The notes beneath the pieces were generated by a model. That model saw only the letters and a program-made list of their open reading frames with translations. It was not told the DNA's origin and searched no databases. The position numbers were made by a program, and so were the translations under genes. Positions 18,356-27,687 of a stretch of 52,082 nt of DNA are shown here, piece after piece (within the stretch, counting starts at the first letter, position 1; every line of letters begins with the position of its first letter). This stretch comes from Clostridiales bacterium (GTDB taxonomy: Bacteria > Bacillota > Clostridia > Christensenellales > Pumilibacteraceae): positions 1-52,082 of the forward strand of contig JAITUJ010000013.1 of NCBI GenBank assembly GCA_031286385.1. Reading direction: 5' to 3'.

Positions 18356-19237
18356 CTAATACCTAGCATACCAAAAAGACCTATTTTGCAGTATTAGATT
18401 TGTTTCCGCCACAACTGTATTGTTGCTACTTACTGTATTGTCTAAGCCCATTAGTATAAATTGCAAACCAACTGTATCAAATATATATCCGCTAATGAGA
18501 GATATTAGCATAGTAACAATTGCACCAACGCCAGGAGCTGTTGCATTTAAGGCGACATTTATAGCTGTACCCACAATATATATTCCATAAAGAATATTAA
18601 ATATCATATCAAAATTCTGCGTAAAGATCGTTGTATTTACAGCTCGCAAAGTATCTAACATAAATTGCAACGTTTTAGCTTTACCTTGTAAAAGCACAGG
18701 CAAAAATAAACCAGTTCCCCAACTGATTACAGCTGTAATAGCTCCAAAAGCAATAGCTCCTATTGTACCTAACGAAAAGTGATACCCAATAGGTACAGGT
18801 ACAAAAAATATACTTTTTGTCTTTACATAGAATTCATTTCTGCCACCATTTAAATCTCTTATTTGCATTTGCGCATCCGTCATCAAGTATTCACCGCTTT
18901 CATTGATGTACAGACTTCCATCTGCAACAAGACCATTTATCTTTTCTAGCATATTGCTGTACTCTTGCAATCCTTGCTCGTCTTGTGACTCTATGGACTG
19001 ACTTCGCAAAATTGCTCTGCCAGTGTCCAGTGACACAATCCCGTTTTGATGGACTACAAAGTACTGTTGGTACTTTTCTGCCAAATACTCAAAGTCCACG
19101 CTCTGCGTTACAAGACTGTCATTTCCCTCCCCTACCACAACACTATACCGAGTATTCATTGTCGCTATCAACGCACTACCCATACTCAATACAAACACAA
19201 GTACAAAAATCGTCAACTTGTGTGCATTTTTTGTCAT
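18356..19237 (-). CDS. Membrane protein of unknown function (293 aa)
   Basis: An N-terminal signal-anchor helix (residues about 8-28) is followed by an extracytoplasmic domain of roughly 120 residues, rich in Gln, Glu and Ser, and then several hydrophobic segments in the C-terminal half that are rich in small residues (GAIAFGAITAV, APGVGAIVTMLISLISG). I do not recognise the family; the topology resembles sensors or small toxin/bacteriocin-immunity membrane proteins, but that is only a resemblance. It is first in the three-gene group. A GAGGAGG sequence lies 22 nt upstream of the ATG, too far for a standard SD. Confidence 0.62.
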   Translation of the reverse strand: MTKNAHKLTIFVLVFVLSMGSALIATMNTRYSVVVGEGNDSLVTQSVDFEYLAEKYQQYFVVHQNGIVSLDTGRAILRSQSIESQDEQGLQEYSNMLEKINGLVADGSLYINESGEYLMTDAQMQIRDLNGGRNEFYVKTKSIFFVPVPIGYHFSLGTIGAIAFGAITAVISWGTGLFLPVLLQGKAKTLQFMLDTLRAVNTTIFTQNFDMIFNILYGIYIVGTAINVALNATAPGVGAIVTMLISLISGYIFDTVGLQFILMGLDNTVSSNNTVVAETNLILQNRSFWYARY

Positions 19238-19269
19238 TTTGGTTTTTAATATATAAAAACCCTCCTCAA

Positions 19270-19312
19270 CTATGATTTGTCATAGTATAGCATACAAATT
19301 TAAACAAGTAAA
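19270..19312 (-). promoter_or_regulatory. Promoter and dyad of the membrane-gene cluster
   Basis: TTTACT (19307-19312), 17-nt spacer, TATACT (19284-19289). CTATGATTTGTCATAG (19270-19285), a 6-bp inverted repeat around 4 nt, spans the predicted start of transcription and could be an operator or a leader hairpin. Confidence 0.5.
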
Positions 19313-19500
19313 GTATATTGTAATAGTTTTCCAAATTTATTTAAATTATTTTCATTATATTATTTTGTATTGCTGATTTTTTATTCTATTCAATACTATG
19401 ATTTGCGTTACTAAAAATCTACAAAACGTATTCTCACAATTCCCCGTAAGAAAATATAGAAAAATCAGTTTTAGTATGTACTGATTTTAGTTTACTACTG

Positions 19501-19539
19501 TAAAAGATAGGTTGTCATCACTTGATGACAACCTATCTT
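19501..19539 (-). terminator. Terminator of the GH19 chitinase gene
   Basis: Perfect 17-nt arms (19504-19520 and 19523-19539) separated by 2 nt, so a 15-bp stem with a 6-nt loop is realistic. A run of T follows on the minus strand. It lies 33 nt after the chitinase stop codon. Confidence 0.85.
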
Positions 19540-19571
19540 AAAAATGAATGTTGATGAAAGATGTTTTATAT

Positions 19572-21344
19572 CTACGCCCAGCCTGTCATACCCAATGTGT
19601 CTAGTTTTTCTCCCACTATATCAGCTTTTGTAAACTCTGCGGTAGTGCGATAATGCAATACCCTTCGCCTTATTCTACCGTCATCTTCTGTCAAGTTCCC
19701 TTCTAAACCACCATTTATAATGATGATGGACAACCCAAAACCTTGCGTATATTGAGAATCTTGTGGGCGTGAAGGGTGAGGGGTCCATTGGTTTGTCATG
19801 ACTTGATGACAGGATGCCTTTGGCCACTGTGGAGTCATCCAAAACCATATAGCCGATGCGATTCCCAAGTCCCCTTCCTGGGACACTCTTTCAGGATTTT
19901 TTAACAACTCCATTCCGTCCCCAAAGTAAATTGTACTAAACAACCCATAGTTGTAGTCATGGGTAAGCTGAATTGGACCTCTACCGTGATATGATTTTCC
20001 GGGTTGAGGAGGAAAGTTGGGATTTGAACCACCGTTACCAAAAATTCCACCATTTAAAAATGCAACTTCTTCATTAAAATACAATCCCCAAAATATCTCA
20101 TCAGGTACAGCAGTAGGCCAACCTCCACTTGTTTCGTGTGATATATTAGCCAAAAATCCTGCAAGCTCTCTCCTCTTATCATTCTCTGTTCCCTTGTTCA
20201 AAAAAGCGCCAAAGTCAATGTTCATTTGCAAAGATGGTTTGTTTATATTCCACTCTGCATTAAAGTCTGGTTCTGTTGTAATAATGGTAGTCTTTTTTGT
20301 ATTTTTATTGTATACCGAATGTCGTGGTGCGTATCCCGCTACTGTACTTTGATTTGCGTCTGTCCTATACTCTACAATGTAAATCAGATTAGCCAAATTT
20401 TCCATTGCTTTTAAAAAGTTTTCGTATGAGTAATAGTCTGGCATAGCTGCTATCTGCTCTGCTGAATATCGCATACCAGGGCTTTCTGTCTGCTTCCATA
20501 ATGGGCAACCAAACCTTAAAGGGAATAAATACTCAAAATCTGCCTTTGACAAGTATTGAGAAAATCTATTTTTTGCAGCTTCTGGTGATGTGTCTTCTCC
20601 TGGCTCTTTGATGGTTGCTGGTCCTTCATTGGGAGTTTCATTTATAAAAAATATACCGTTGTCATTCCCATCAGGACTGCTACCTCCGCCCCCTGGTTTT
20701 TCACCTCCGCTATCGTTCAACACATACTCAACAGAATTAGACCAACTGCTCTCATTATCTTCACTTTTTGCTTTGACCCTAATGGTATATGTTCCAAATT
20801 GAGTAATTGAATTTAAACTGTAACTTGGTTGCATTGTATCGTATATATCCGAATTTATAGATACAGTATAGTGTGTTGCGTTTGCGACGGCATTCCATGA
20901 TACAACACTACCATTCAGCACAATATTGGGCGTTCCCAAAGGCAAAACATTTTCATCTTTAATCTCATACTCACATATAGCAGACCAATTTGAGTCAGAA
21001 TAATCTGTATCAGCACTTATCGCTTTAACTTTTAATCTATACTGACCAATACCTAAACCAATCAATGAATAATGGTTGTCATTTGTAGAGTTTAGTTCTG
21101 TCGTGTTATCATTTACAATATAACTCTTTGCATGCTCTACTTTGTCCCATGATAGCAAACCATTGCTATCTATAGATAAGTTTGTAGGGGTTTGCAAGCT
21201 TTGTTTTTTATTATCATTATTATTTTTAGTAAAGTTTGATATCAGTATTGTAGCCAACACTGCTAAAAAAATTACCGCCAACAAAATAATAATTTTATTG
21301 GAGTTGCTTTTAGAATTATGATTTCTTGATTGATTCCTATTCAT
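19572..21344 (-). CDS. Exported, membrane-anchored GH19 chitinase-like hydrolase with two Fn3-like modules
   Basis: The 590-aa product starts at the ATG at 21344 with SD AAAGGA 6 nt upstream; the frame is open 24 codons further but without support. An N-terminal membrane anchor (IIILLAVIFLAVLATILI) is followed by two similar Fn3-like repeats (about 52-128 and 131-208), a Gly/Ser/Pro linker, and a GH19 domain to the C-terminus. GH19 hallmarks are HETSGGW (catalytic acid, about Glu404), FNEE about 21 residues later (catalytic base), YHGRGPIQLTHDYNYG and IINGGLEG. All catalytic positions appear intact. It should cleave chitin or, as in some GH19 enzymes, peptidoglycan-like glycans. It is divergent from the GHL10-like lipoprotein, sharing a 106-bp promoter region. 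Confidence 0.88.
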   Translation of the reverse strand: MNRNQSRNHNSKSNSNKIIILLAVIFLAVLATILISNFTKNNNDNKKQSLQTPTNLSIDSNGLLSWDKVEHAKSYIVNDNTTELNSTNDNHYSLIGLGIGQYRLKVKAISADTDYSDSNWSAICEYEIKDENVLPLGTPNIVLNGSVVSWNAVANATHYTVSINSDIYDTMQPSYSLNSITQFGTYTIRVKAKSEDNESSWSNSVEYVLNDSGGEKPGGGGSSPDGNDNGIFFINETPNEGPATIKEPGEDTSPEAAKNRFSQYLSKADFEYLFPLRFGCPLWKQTESPGMRYSAEQIAAMPDYYSYENFLKAMENLANLIYIVEYRTDANQSTVAGYAPRHSVYNKNTKKTTIITTEPDFNAEWNINKPSLQMNIDFGAFLNKGTENDKRRELAGFLANISHETSGGWPTAVPDEIFWGLYFNEEVAFLNGGIFGNGGSNPNFPPQPGKSYHGRGPIQLTHDYNYGLFSTIYFGDGMELLKNPERVSQEGDLGIASAIWFWMTPQWPKASCHQVMTNQWTPHPSRPQDSQYTQGFGLSIIIINGGLEGNLTEDDGRIRRRVLHYRTTAEFTKADIVGEKLDTLGMTGWA

Positions 21345-21450
21345 TGTTTGTCCTTTATTATAGTTTTTGTGAAACAAAATAATCTTATACAATAAATACA
21401 ATTTAGTAATTAACATGCAAATAAATTCATAAATTACTTAAACTAACAAA

Positions 21451-22752
21451 ATGAACAAAAAAATATTCTTAGCTTTACTGCTGATTTTATGTCTAGCATG
21501 CTTTGGGTGCACATCTAGATTTGAACAAAACAATCAAAAACCTCCATATAACGACGACATTGCAGATAATGGCAATGGCGTAGACAATATTGTTGAGGAC
21601 AACGAAAGTGAGGGAATTGAGGATAACAAAAATGGCGAAATGGATAACGGTACTGACAGTGAAACTGACTATAATACTGATGATATTACACCAATGCCCA
21701 TACCTACAATACCAAATTTTAAAATCAAAGGAGCTTGGATTTCCAGTGTGTACAATATTGACTACCCTAGCTCTGCTACACAAAACAGCAGTGTACTAAA
21801 ACAAGATTTGGTAACAATAGTACAAAAAGCAAAAAAAGCCAACATAAACACACTCTTTTTTCAAGTTAGACCGTGTAGTGATAGTCTATATAAATCAAGT
21901 TTTTTCCCTTGGTCAAAATTTTTGACAGGTAAATTAGGGGTAGAACCACAAGACAACTTTGACCCATTGCAATGTATCATTTCGCTGTGCCACTCATCTG
22001 ACCTATATTTGCATGCGTGGATAAATCCTTATAGACTGTCTGTAAATGACACCCTAGATTCTTCTCACCCAATGAACAATTATCAAGAAGTAATTTTAAA
22101 TGTAAATGACAGGCTTTATCTAAATCCTGGTATACCAAAGTCTTCACAAATCATTTTAGACGGAGTGCGTGAGATTGCAACCAACTATGCAATAGATGGC
22201 ATACACTATGACGACTACTTTTACCCAGAAGACATAACAACACAAGATGATTTTGCCTATAAAATGTATGGAAAAAGTTTTAATAATAAGGCTGATTTTA
22301 GGCGCAGTTGTACCGATAATTTGATAAAAAGTACACGCAATCTGATTAAACAAATAAACCCAAATTTGCAATTCGGAGTATCCCCATCAGGTATTTGGGC
22401 AAATAAAAAAAACAACCCATTGGGAAGCAACACACTAGGATTTGAGAGCTACTATGCTATATATGCTGACAGTAGACTTTGGGCAAAAGAAAATTATGTA
22501 GATTACATTATACCTCAAATATACTGGTACAGTGGACAGCCAGGCAGTGATTTTGACACGATTTTGGACTGGTGGGTTGACGTATGTAAAGATAGTAATA
22601 CAAAGTTGTACATTGGCATAGCGGGCTATAAAGCCGATACGTCAGACGCTTGGCAAGGAACAAAAGAGCTTGATTATCAATTAAAAAAATCATTGACAAA
22701 CGCAGATGGATATGTAATATTTTCTTTTAAAGATGTAAATAAGATACAATAA
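21451..22752 (+). CDS. GHL10/DUF187-family glycoside hydrolase-like lipoprotein (YngK-like)
   Basis: The 433-aa product is the only clear plus-strand gene. The lipoprotein signal MNKKIFLALLLILCLACFGC places the lipidated Cys at residue 20. An acidic linker rich in Asp, Asn and Glu (about residues 30-85) leads into a TIM-barrel-like domain with GAWISSVYNIDYPS, NTLFFQVRPCSDSLY, LHAWINPYRLS, DGIHYDDYFYP and GVSPSGIW, the classic GHL10 pattern. The DDYF acidic pair is the probable active-site region. Relatives are thought to act on cell-wall glycans. There is no SD; a TAAACT sequence ends 6 nt before the ATG, so leaderless initiation is possible but the promoter is weak. A strong terminator follows. 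Confidence 0.88.
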   Translation: MNKKIFLALLLILCLACFGCTSRFEQNNQKPPYNDDIADNGNGVDNIVEDNESEGIEDNKNGEMDNGTDSETDYNTDDITPMPIPTIPNFKIKGAWISSVYNIDYPSSATQNSSVLKQDLVTIVQKAKKANINTLFFQVRPCSDSLYKSSFFPWSKFLTGKLGVEPQDNFDPLQCIISLCHSSDLYLHAWINPYRLSVNDTLDSSHPMNNYQEVILNVNDRLYLNPGIPKSSQIILDGVREIATNYAIDGIHYDDYFYPEDITTQDDFAYKMYGKSFNNKADFRRSCTDNLIKSTRNLIKQINPNLQFGVSPSGIWANKKNNPLGSNTLGFESYYAIYADSRLWAKENYVDYIIPQIYWYSGQPGSDFDTILDWWVDVCKDSNTKLYIGIAGYKADTSDAWQGTKELDYQLKKSLTNADGYVIFSFKDVNKIQ

Positions 22753-22790
22753 TGTTAATATTACAATTATAAAAAACATATGCAGTGAAT

Positions 22791-22830
22791 AATAAAACAA
22801 TTTTGGTATATCAAAATTGTTTTATTTTTT
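22791..22830 (+). terminator. Terminator of the GHL10 gene, shared with the convergent Nudix gene
   Basis: Perfect 15-bp stem (22791-22805 and 22812-22826), 6-nt loop, then a T-run on the plus strand. The Nudix stop codon lies inside the right arm, so the hairpin probably serves both convergent genes. Confidence 0.85.
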
Positions 22831-23346
22831 ATCTACTATATGTCTTACGCCGCTATCATGTTTTTTTAATTCAGTTTTAAAAAACTTAGGAACAATATTA
22901 AATTTGTGTATAGAATTTAATGGTATCCACTGCAAATAGTGATTGCACAGTTTTTGAGTCATGTCTTTCTCTACAAAACGCATAGACAAATTTGACCAAT
23001 CCTTTGCGGGTTTTAAAAAATAGAACAAACACAGACCATGAAATTTCCAATCTTTTGCTTTATCATAAAATAAGTTTTCATAAATAAAACCCAATCTATC
23101 CACTTCAAAGTCCAATCCCGTTTCCTCTTTTGCTTCTCTCAACACTGCTTGTTCCGAACTTTCAAACATTTTTACCCTTCCGCCAACCGAATAATAATAA
23201 GCTACATTCTCATTTTTTGCCATCAAAATACTGTCGTCTTTAACAATGATGGCACCTACTCTATAATTAAAACGACCCTGCTTTGTATTAAAAGTAAGAT
23301 CTAAATTGTCAAAATTTTTATCATATTTGTCATTTAAATTTTTCAT
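22822..23346 (-). CDS. Nudix hydrolase
   Basis: Hydrolyses a nucleoside diphosphate linked to another moiety. The 174 aa contain a complete Nudix box, GX5EX7REUXEEXGU, seen as GRVKMFESS...REAKEETGL, on a standard Nudix beta-alpha-beta core. YYYSVGGRV before the box and a C-terminal FLKPAKDW region do not reveal the substrate. It starts about 10 nt after the mtnN terminator U-tract with no SD, so its promoter is unclear. Confidence 0.88.
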   Translation of the reverse strand: MKNLNDKYDKNFDNLDLTFNTKQGRFNYRVGAIIVKDDSILMAKNENVAYYYSVGGRVKMFESSEQAVLREAKEETGLDFEVDRLGFIYENLFYDKAKDWKFHGLCLFYFLKPAKDWSNLSMRFVEKDMTQKLCNHYLQWIPLNSIHKFNIVPKFFKTELKKHDSGVRHIVDKK

Positions 23347-23354
23347 ATCTCAAC

Positions 23355-23394
23355 AAAAATAACGGATAAGAAAGCAAACAGTGTTCTATCCGTT
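23355..23394 (-). terminator. Terminator of mtnN
   Basis: AACGGATA...AGAA pairs with TTCTATCCGTT across an 11-nt loop with one bulged base. ATTTTTG follows on the minus strand. It lies about 25 nt past the mtnN stop at 23419. Confidence 0.75.
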
Positions 23395-23418
23395 GTAAAA
23401 TTTTTTTAACAAACCGCA

Positions 23419-24126
23419 TTAAAGAGATTTAGTCAACTGTTTTGCTTTTAACCACTCTGAAATGATAGTACAACTTCGCTTTGCTGTATATATCATATTT
23501 TGAGCAAAGTCAAACTCTGCACTGTCATCACAGCTGTCACTTATTGTTCGCAATGAAACAAAAGGGATATTACATAAAAAACACACATGTGCAATGGCTG
23601 CGCTTTCCATCTCTATTGCAATGGCATCATATGTCTTAGCAACTATTTTTGCAAAACTTTTGTCAGCCACAAACTTATCACCCGTTGCAATATTACCAAT
23701 ACAATAATTATGTCCCAAACCTTTAATGACATTTGCCAAACTATTCACAATCTCTAAATCACTTTTGATAAATGCACTTCCCACTCTGTCCAAAACACCT
23801 GCATTTGATACACTAGTTAAATCAGCACAATAGTCATACTGTACACAGTTTTTAGAAATTACTATATCGCCAACGCCCATACTCTCCCCAATACCGCCAG
23901 CAATTCCCAAACTGATTATAGCGCATGTATCAAAATTTGCAAGTAAAAAACTAGCTGTCAAAGCTGCGTTTACCTTGCCAATACCACAACAAACCACAAT
24001 TATACTTTGTCCGTGCAATTCACCACAAAAATAATCTGCACCAGCTATTGTTTTTTTACATTTCAAAAGCATTGCAGATTTCAAAGCATCTATTTCCAAC
24101 TGCATTGCACCTATTATCCCAATCAT
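23419..24126 (-). CDS. mtnN: 5'-methylthioadenosine/S-adenosylhomocysteine nucleosidase
   Basis: Releases adenine from methylthioadenosine and S-adenosylhomocysteine, for methionine salvage and relief of methyltransferase inhibition. The 235-aa length is normal. Start MIGIIGAMQLEID, nucleoside-binding SLGIAGGIGE, MESAAIAHVCF with the ribose-binding Glu, and the catalytic Asp in RTISDSCDD are all present. It follows clpX by 40 nt, with no SD and no good promoter in the gap, so it is probably read as part of the tig-clpP-clpX transcript and ended by the terminator at 23355-23394. Confidence 0.94.
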   Translation of the reverse strand: MIGIIGAMQLEIDALKSAMLLKCKKTIAGADYFCGELHGQSIIVVCCGIGKVNAALTASFLLANFDTCAIISLGIAGGIGESMGVGDIVISKNCVQYDYCADLTSVSNAGVLDRVGSAFIKSDLEIVNSLANVIKGLGHNYCIGNIATGDKFVADKSFAKIVAKTYDAIAIEMESAAIAHVCFLCNIPFVSLRTISDSCDDSAEFDFAQNMIYTAKRSCTIISEWLKAKQLTKSL

Positions 24127-24166
24127 TTATACATTCTCATTTGTCTAATTTAATATAAAGACAATT

Positions 24167-25426
24167 TTAACTAGCTTTTTTCCTTTTAATTAATGGACTT
24201 TTATTTTTACCACTTATCAAATCTTCACTAATTGTAATACTTTCTATCGTTTTGTCTGTTGGAGTGTCAAACATAATATCCAACATGGTTTCTTCCAAAA
24301 TTGCACGCAAACCTCGGGCTCCTGTTTTCAACTCAATTGCTTTTGCTGCAATAGCCTGAACAGCGCCTTGTTCAAATTTTAAATCAACTCCATCCATTTG
24401 CAACAGCTTTGTATACTGTTTTATCAGGCAATCTTTTGGCTTTGTCAATATATTTACAAGTGCCTGTTGATCCAATGCATGCAAAGAAACCACGACAGGC
24501 ACACGCCCTACAAATTCGGGAATCATACCAAATTTGGTCAAATCCTGCGGTGTAACGCTAACCAGTAAATCACTAGATTCTGATTCACTCGTCCTTATAG
24601 TACCCCCAAAGCCTAAACTGCTAGAATTTTTTCTCTTATCTACTATTTTGTCCAACCCTACAAATGCACCACCAAATATGAAAAGTATATTGGTAGTATC
24701 TAGTTGAATACACTCTTGTTGAGGGTGTTTGCGTCCACCTTGTGGAGGTACATTTGCTACTGTACTTTCTATTATTTTTAGCAGAGCCTGTTGAACTCCC
24801 TCCCCTGATACATCTCTTGTTATACTTAAATTTTCTGATTTTCTTGCTATCTTATCAATTTCATCAACATATATGATACCTCTTTGTGCTTTGTCAATGT
24901 CAAAATTAGCATTTTGAATCAACTTTAACAAAATATTTTCTACGTCTTCACCTACGTATCCAGCCTCTGTCAAAGCCGTTGCATCAGCAACAGCAAAAGG
25001 TACATCAAGAATTTTTGCCAAAGTTTGAGCTAGCAGTGTCTTGCCACAGCCAGTCGGACCCAACATCAAAATATTGCTTTTTTTCAGCTCAATATTGTCA
25101 TCTTTTTTAGACTTTTTATTGTCTATCATATTATAATTGATTCTTTTATAGTGATTGTAAACGGCAACAGACAACACTCTCTTTGCAGAATCTTGTCCCA
25201 CAATATACTCATCTAGACTTTTTTTTATCTCCAAAGGTGTAGGCAATACAATAGGTTCAAGATTTTCACTTGATTCCTCTGCTACCAAATCTACACATAT
25301 ACCTATACAAGTAGAGCATATATAAAAACCATCTGGCCCTGACACCATTTTTTTTACTTCATCATTACTCTTATTGCAAAAGCTACATATTTGTTCATGT
25401 TTGTTGTTATTGTTGTTTTTACTCAT
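24167..25426 (-). CDS. clpX: ATP-dependent Clp protease ATP-binding subunit ClpX
   Basis: AAA+ unfoldase that recognises tagged substrates and feeds them to ClpP. The 419 aa contain the N-terminal zinc-binding domain (CSFCNKS...CSTC), Walker A GPTGCGKT, Walker [12 protein letters not shown], the pore loop GYVGED, the RKH loop in GGRKHPQQ, and sensor 2 with GARGLRA. An N-terminal run of Asn (SKNNNNNK) precedes the zinc domain. It lies 43 nt downstream of clpP. No clear SD is visible before the ATG. Confidence 0.97.
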   Translation of the reverse strand: MSKNNNNNKHEQICSFCNKSNDEVKKMVSGPDGFYICSTCIGICVDLVAEESSENLEPIVLPTPLEIKKSLDEYIVGQDSAKRVLSVAVYNHYKRINYNMIDNKKSKKDDNIELKKSNILMLGPTGCGKTLLAQTLAKILDVPFAVADATALTEAGYVGEDVENILLKLIQNANFDIDKAQRGIIYVDEIDKIARKSENLSITRDVSGEGVQQALLKIIESTVANVPPQGGRKHPQQECIQLDTTNILFIFGGAFVGLDKIVDKRKNSSSLGFGGTIRTSESESSDLLVSVTPQDLTKFGMIPEFVGRVPVVVSLHALDQQALVNILTKPKDCLIKQYTKLLQMDGVDLKFEQGAVQAIAAKAIELKTGARGLRAILEETMLDIMFDTPTDKTIESITISEDLISGKNKSPLIKRKKAS

Positions 25427-25469
25427 AATAAATCATTCTTAAAAAATCACTATAATAATAAAAGTATAT

Positions 25470-26084
25470 CTAGTCTCTCTTTGTATATATTTTGTCAATT
25501 AAACCATATTTTAATGCTTCACTAGCACTCATAAAATAATCTCTATCTACGTCTTTTTCTACTTTTTCCAATGGTTGCCCAGTGTTATCAGACAAAATTT
25601 TGTTTAGCCTTTTTCTAGTTTTTTGAATATGTTCTGCAGCTATGATGATGTCACTTGCTTGACCTTTTGCACCACCCAAAGGTTGATGAATCATAACTTC
25701 ACTGTTTACAAGGCAAAACCTCTTGCCTTTTGCACCAGAACAAAGCAGAAGTGCCGCCATAGAAGCAGCTAAGCCAACACAAATTGTAGTGACATCGGGT
25801 TTAATAAAGTTCATTGTATCAAATATGCCCATACCAGCAGTCACACTACCACCCGGACTATTAATGTACAAGCTTATATCCTTTTGGCTATCTTTACCCT
25901 CTAAGTGTAATAACTGTGCGATGACCAAGTTTGCAGATATGTCATTGACTTCGCCGTTTAAAAAAACTATTCTGTCCTCTAATAACCTGCTATATATATC
26001 GTATGAGCGTTCACCGCGATTGGTCTGTTCTACAACCATTGGAACAAGCTGACTAGAAATTGTGTTATATCTTATACTGTTCAT
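25470..26084 (-). CDS. clpP: ATP-dependent Clp protease proteolytic subunit ClpP
   Basis: Serine protease forming the tetradecameric chamber with ClpX. The product is 204 aa from the ATG at 26084, which has SD GGAG 7-8 nt upstream; the frame is open 25 codons further, but those residues are atypical. The triad is complete: Ser in [14 protein letters not shown], His in [10 protein letters not shown], Asp in DVDRDYFM. It lies 80 nt downstream of the trigger factor gene in the conserved tig-clpP-clpX order. Confidence 0.97.
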   Translation of the reverse strand: MNSIRYNTISSQLVPMVVEQTNRGERSYDIYSRLLEDRIVFLNGEVNDISANLVIAQLLHLEGKDSQKDISLYINSPGGSVTAGMGIFDTMNFIKPDVTTICVGLAASMAALLLCSGAKGKRFCLVNSEVMIHQPLGGAKGQASDIIIAAEHIQKTRKRLNKILSDNTGQPLEKVEKDVDRDYFMSASEALKYGLIDKIYTKRD

Positions 26085-26164
26085 TGTTATGCTCCATTTT
26101 AAAAATTTTATATTAAAGTTGCTAAACTGAATTTTACAAAAATACCAGTTCAAATTCAAAATAT

Positions 26165-27616
26165 TTACTTTTTAGTTTTTGAACTTTTAGCACTCTTTGC
26201 AGTACTACTCTTTGATTGTACTCCCTTTGCCTGCGCTGTTGTACTCGTTTGACCTTTTACTGCTTTACTCGTTTGACTTTTTACTGTACTTTTGACTACG
26301 GAATTTTTTGCATCACTTGCTATATTTTGCTCAACTATTGTGTTTTTATCTCGCAAAAACTTTTGAAGTTTATCCACACGAACACTGTACTGGACTTGTT
26401 CTAAATCCAATTTTCCCTCATCAACTACTTTTTTTATTTCTTCCAAAGTCATTTTGTTGTCATCAGCAATCGTTTTTAGTTTCAAATCTACTTCACGCTC
26501 ATCACACTTAATGTCTTCTTTTTTTAAGATGGACTCTACGGTCAATCTAACTCTAACTGCCAATAAAGCTTCTTTTTGATGGTGAGCTCTCAAATCAGTC
26601 ATACTCGTATTGGTCATACTCATGTACTGATTTAAAGACAGACCACGACCTTGCAACATGTGGTCAAAACCATCAATTAAGTAATCAATTTGAGATTCTA
26701 CCATGGATTGAGGAATGTCAACGACCGTCTGCTCTACGACTGCATTCAGCAGTTTATTATCTATCTCTATTTCAGATTTTTTTACAGCTTCCTCATTTAG
26801 TTTACGCTCAATGTCCGCTCTGTATTCTACCATTGTATCAAAAACTGAAACATCTTTTGCAAATTCATCATCTAATGTCGGGCGTTGTTCTTCTTTAATT
26901 TCACTTATCTTACACTCAAATACGGCATCTTTACCTGCTAAATCTGTTGCATGGTAATCTTTTGGGAAAGTAACTTTTACATCCTTTGTTGCACCCAAGC
27001 TCAATCCTTTCAACTGTTCTTCAAAACCTGGAATAAACTGCCCACTTCCAATTTTCAATTCAAAATCTTTTGCAGTGCCTCCATCAAACTTGACGCCATC
27101 AACGCTACCGGTAAAATCAAAAATTACAAAGTCATCTTGTTTAATTTCTCTATTGACGGCAACTTTGCGTGCCAACTTATCTTGAACTTTTAATAGCTCT
27201 GCGTCAACTTCGTCAACGGTAATGTTGACTTTGGGTCTTTCCACTATTAAACCTACATATTTACCCAAAGTGACTTCTGGCTTAGTGTCAAACTGTGCAA
27301 CAAAGATGACCTGTGGTTGCAAGCTAACCAAATCAAGAGTAGGTGTGGACACAGGCACAATATCCTGATTTTCATCCAAAACTATTTTATAAAATTTGGG
27401 GAAAACAATGTTTATTGCATCTTCTACAAAAAGACCTTTGCCCAAGTGTTTTTCTATTATTCCCCTAGGTGCGTGACCTTTTCTAAACCCTTGAATATTG
27501 TATTTACTTCTATTTTTTATATAAGCTGCATCATATGCTTCATCCCATTCTTTTTTATCCAAAGAAAATTCTATTTTGCACTTACTGCCCTTTACATTTT
27601 CCACTGTGTATTTCAT
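26165..27616 (-). CDS. tig: Trigger factor (ribosome-associated chaperone and prolyl isomerase)
   Basis: Binds nascent chains at the ribosomal exit tunnel. At 483 aa it is longer than the usual 430 or so. It has the ribosome-binding signature [20 protein letters not shown], the FKBP-type PPIase domain around residues 155-240 and the helical C-domain. The last 55 or so residues are a low-complexity tail rich in Lys, Ser, Thr and Gln with repeated [17 protein letters not shown] units that the family does not normally have. It is first of tig-clpP-clpX. A perfect consensus promoter ends 8 nt before the ATG and there is no SD, so the mRNA would be leaderless or carry only about 2 nt. Confidence 0.95.
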   Translation of the reverse strand: MKYTVENVKGSKCKIEFSLDKKEWDEAYDAAYIKNRSKYNIQGFRKGHAPRGIIEKHLGKGLFVEDAINIVFPKFYKIVLDENQDIVPVSTPTLDLVSLQPQVIFVAQFDTKPEVTLGKYVGLIVERPKVNITVDEVDAELLKVQDKLARKVAVNREIKQDDFVIFDFTGSVDGVKFDGGTAKDFELKIGSGQFIPGFEEQLKGLSLGATKDVKVTFPKDYHATDLAGKDAVFECKISEIKEEQRPTLDDEFAKDVSVFDTMVEYRADIERKLNEEAVKKSEIEIDNKLLNAVVEQTVVDIPQSMVESQIDYLIDGFDHMLQGRGLSLNQYMSMTNTSMTDLRAHHQKEALLAVRVRLTVESILKKEDIKCDEREVDLKLKTIADDNKMTLEEIKKVVDEGKLDLEQVQYSVRVDKLQKFLRDKNTIVEQNIASDAKNSVVKSTVKSQTSKAVKGQTSTTAQAKGVQSKSSTAKSAKSSKTKK

Positions 27617-27624
27617 CTAATAAC

Positions 27625-27653
27625 ATTATATCACTTTTAGTTAATTATGTCAA
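27625..27653 (-). promoter_or_regulatory. Perfect consensus promoter of tig-clpP-clpX, leaderless type
   Basis: TTGACA (27648-27653), 17-nt spacer, TATAAT (27625-27630), then GTTATTAG and the ATG at 27616. All 12 hexamer bases match. No CtsR-like heptad repeat is visible around it. Confidence 0.85.
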
Positions 27654-27687
27654 TTGGTTGTACTGTATTATTGACAAATATATATTT

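Larger units (their letters stand above)
19238..19571 (-). other. Intergenic region with promoter, dyad and tandem hairpins
   Basis: No gene. From right to left it holds the chitinase gene terminator (19501-19539), a second hairpin (19461-19488: AAAATCAGT and ACTGATTTT around a 10-nt loop), an AT-rich stretch, the promoter of the membrane-gene cluster and a 16-bp dyad next to its start site. Confidence 0.65.

Noticed and set aside
20017..20352. 111-codon plus-strand frame inside the chitinase gene
   Set aside because: Antisense shadow of the GH19 coding region; the minus-strand frame has intact catalytic motifs.
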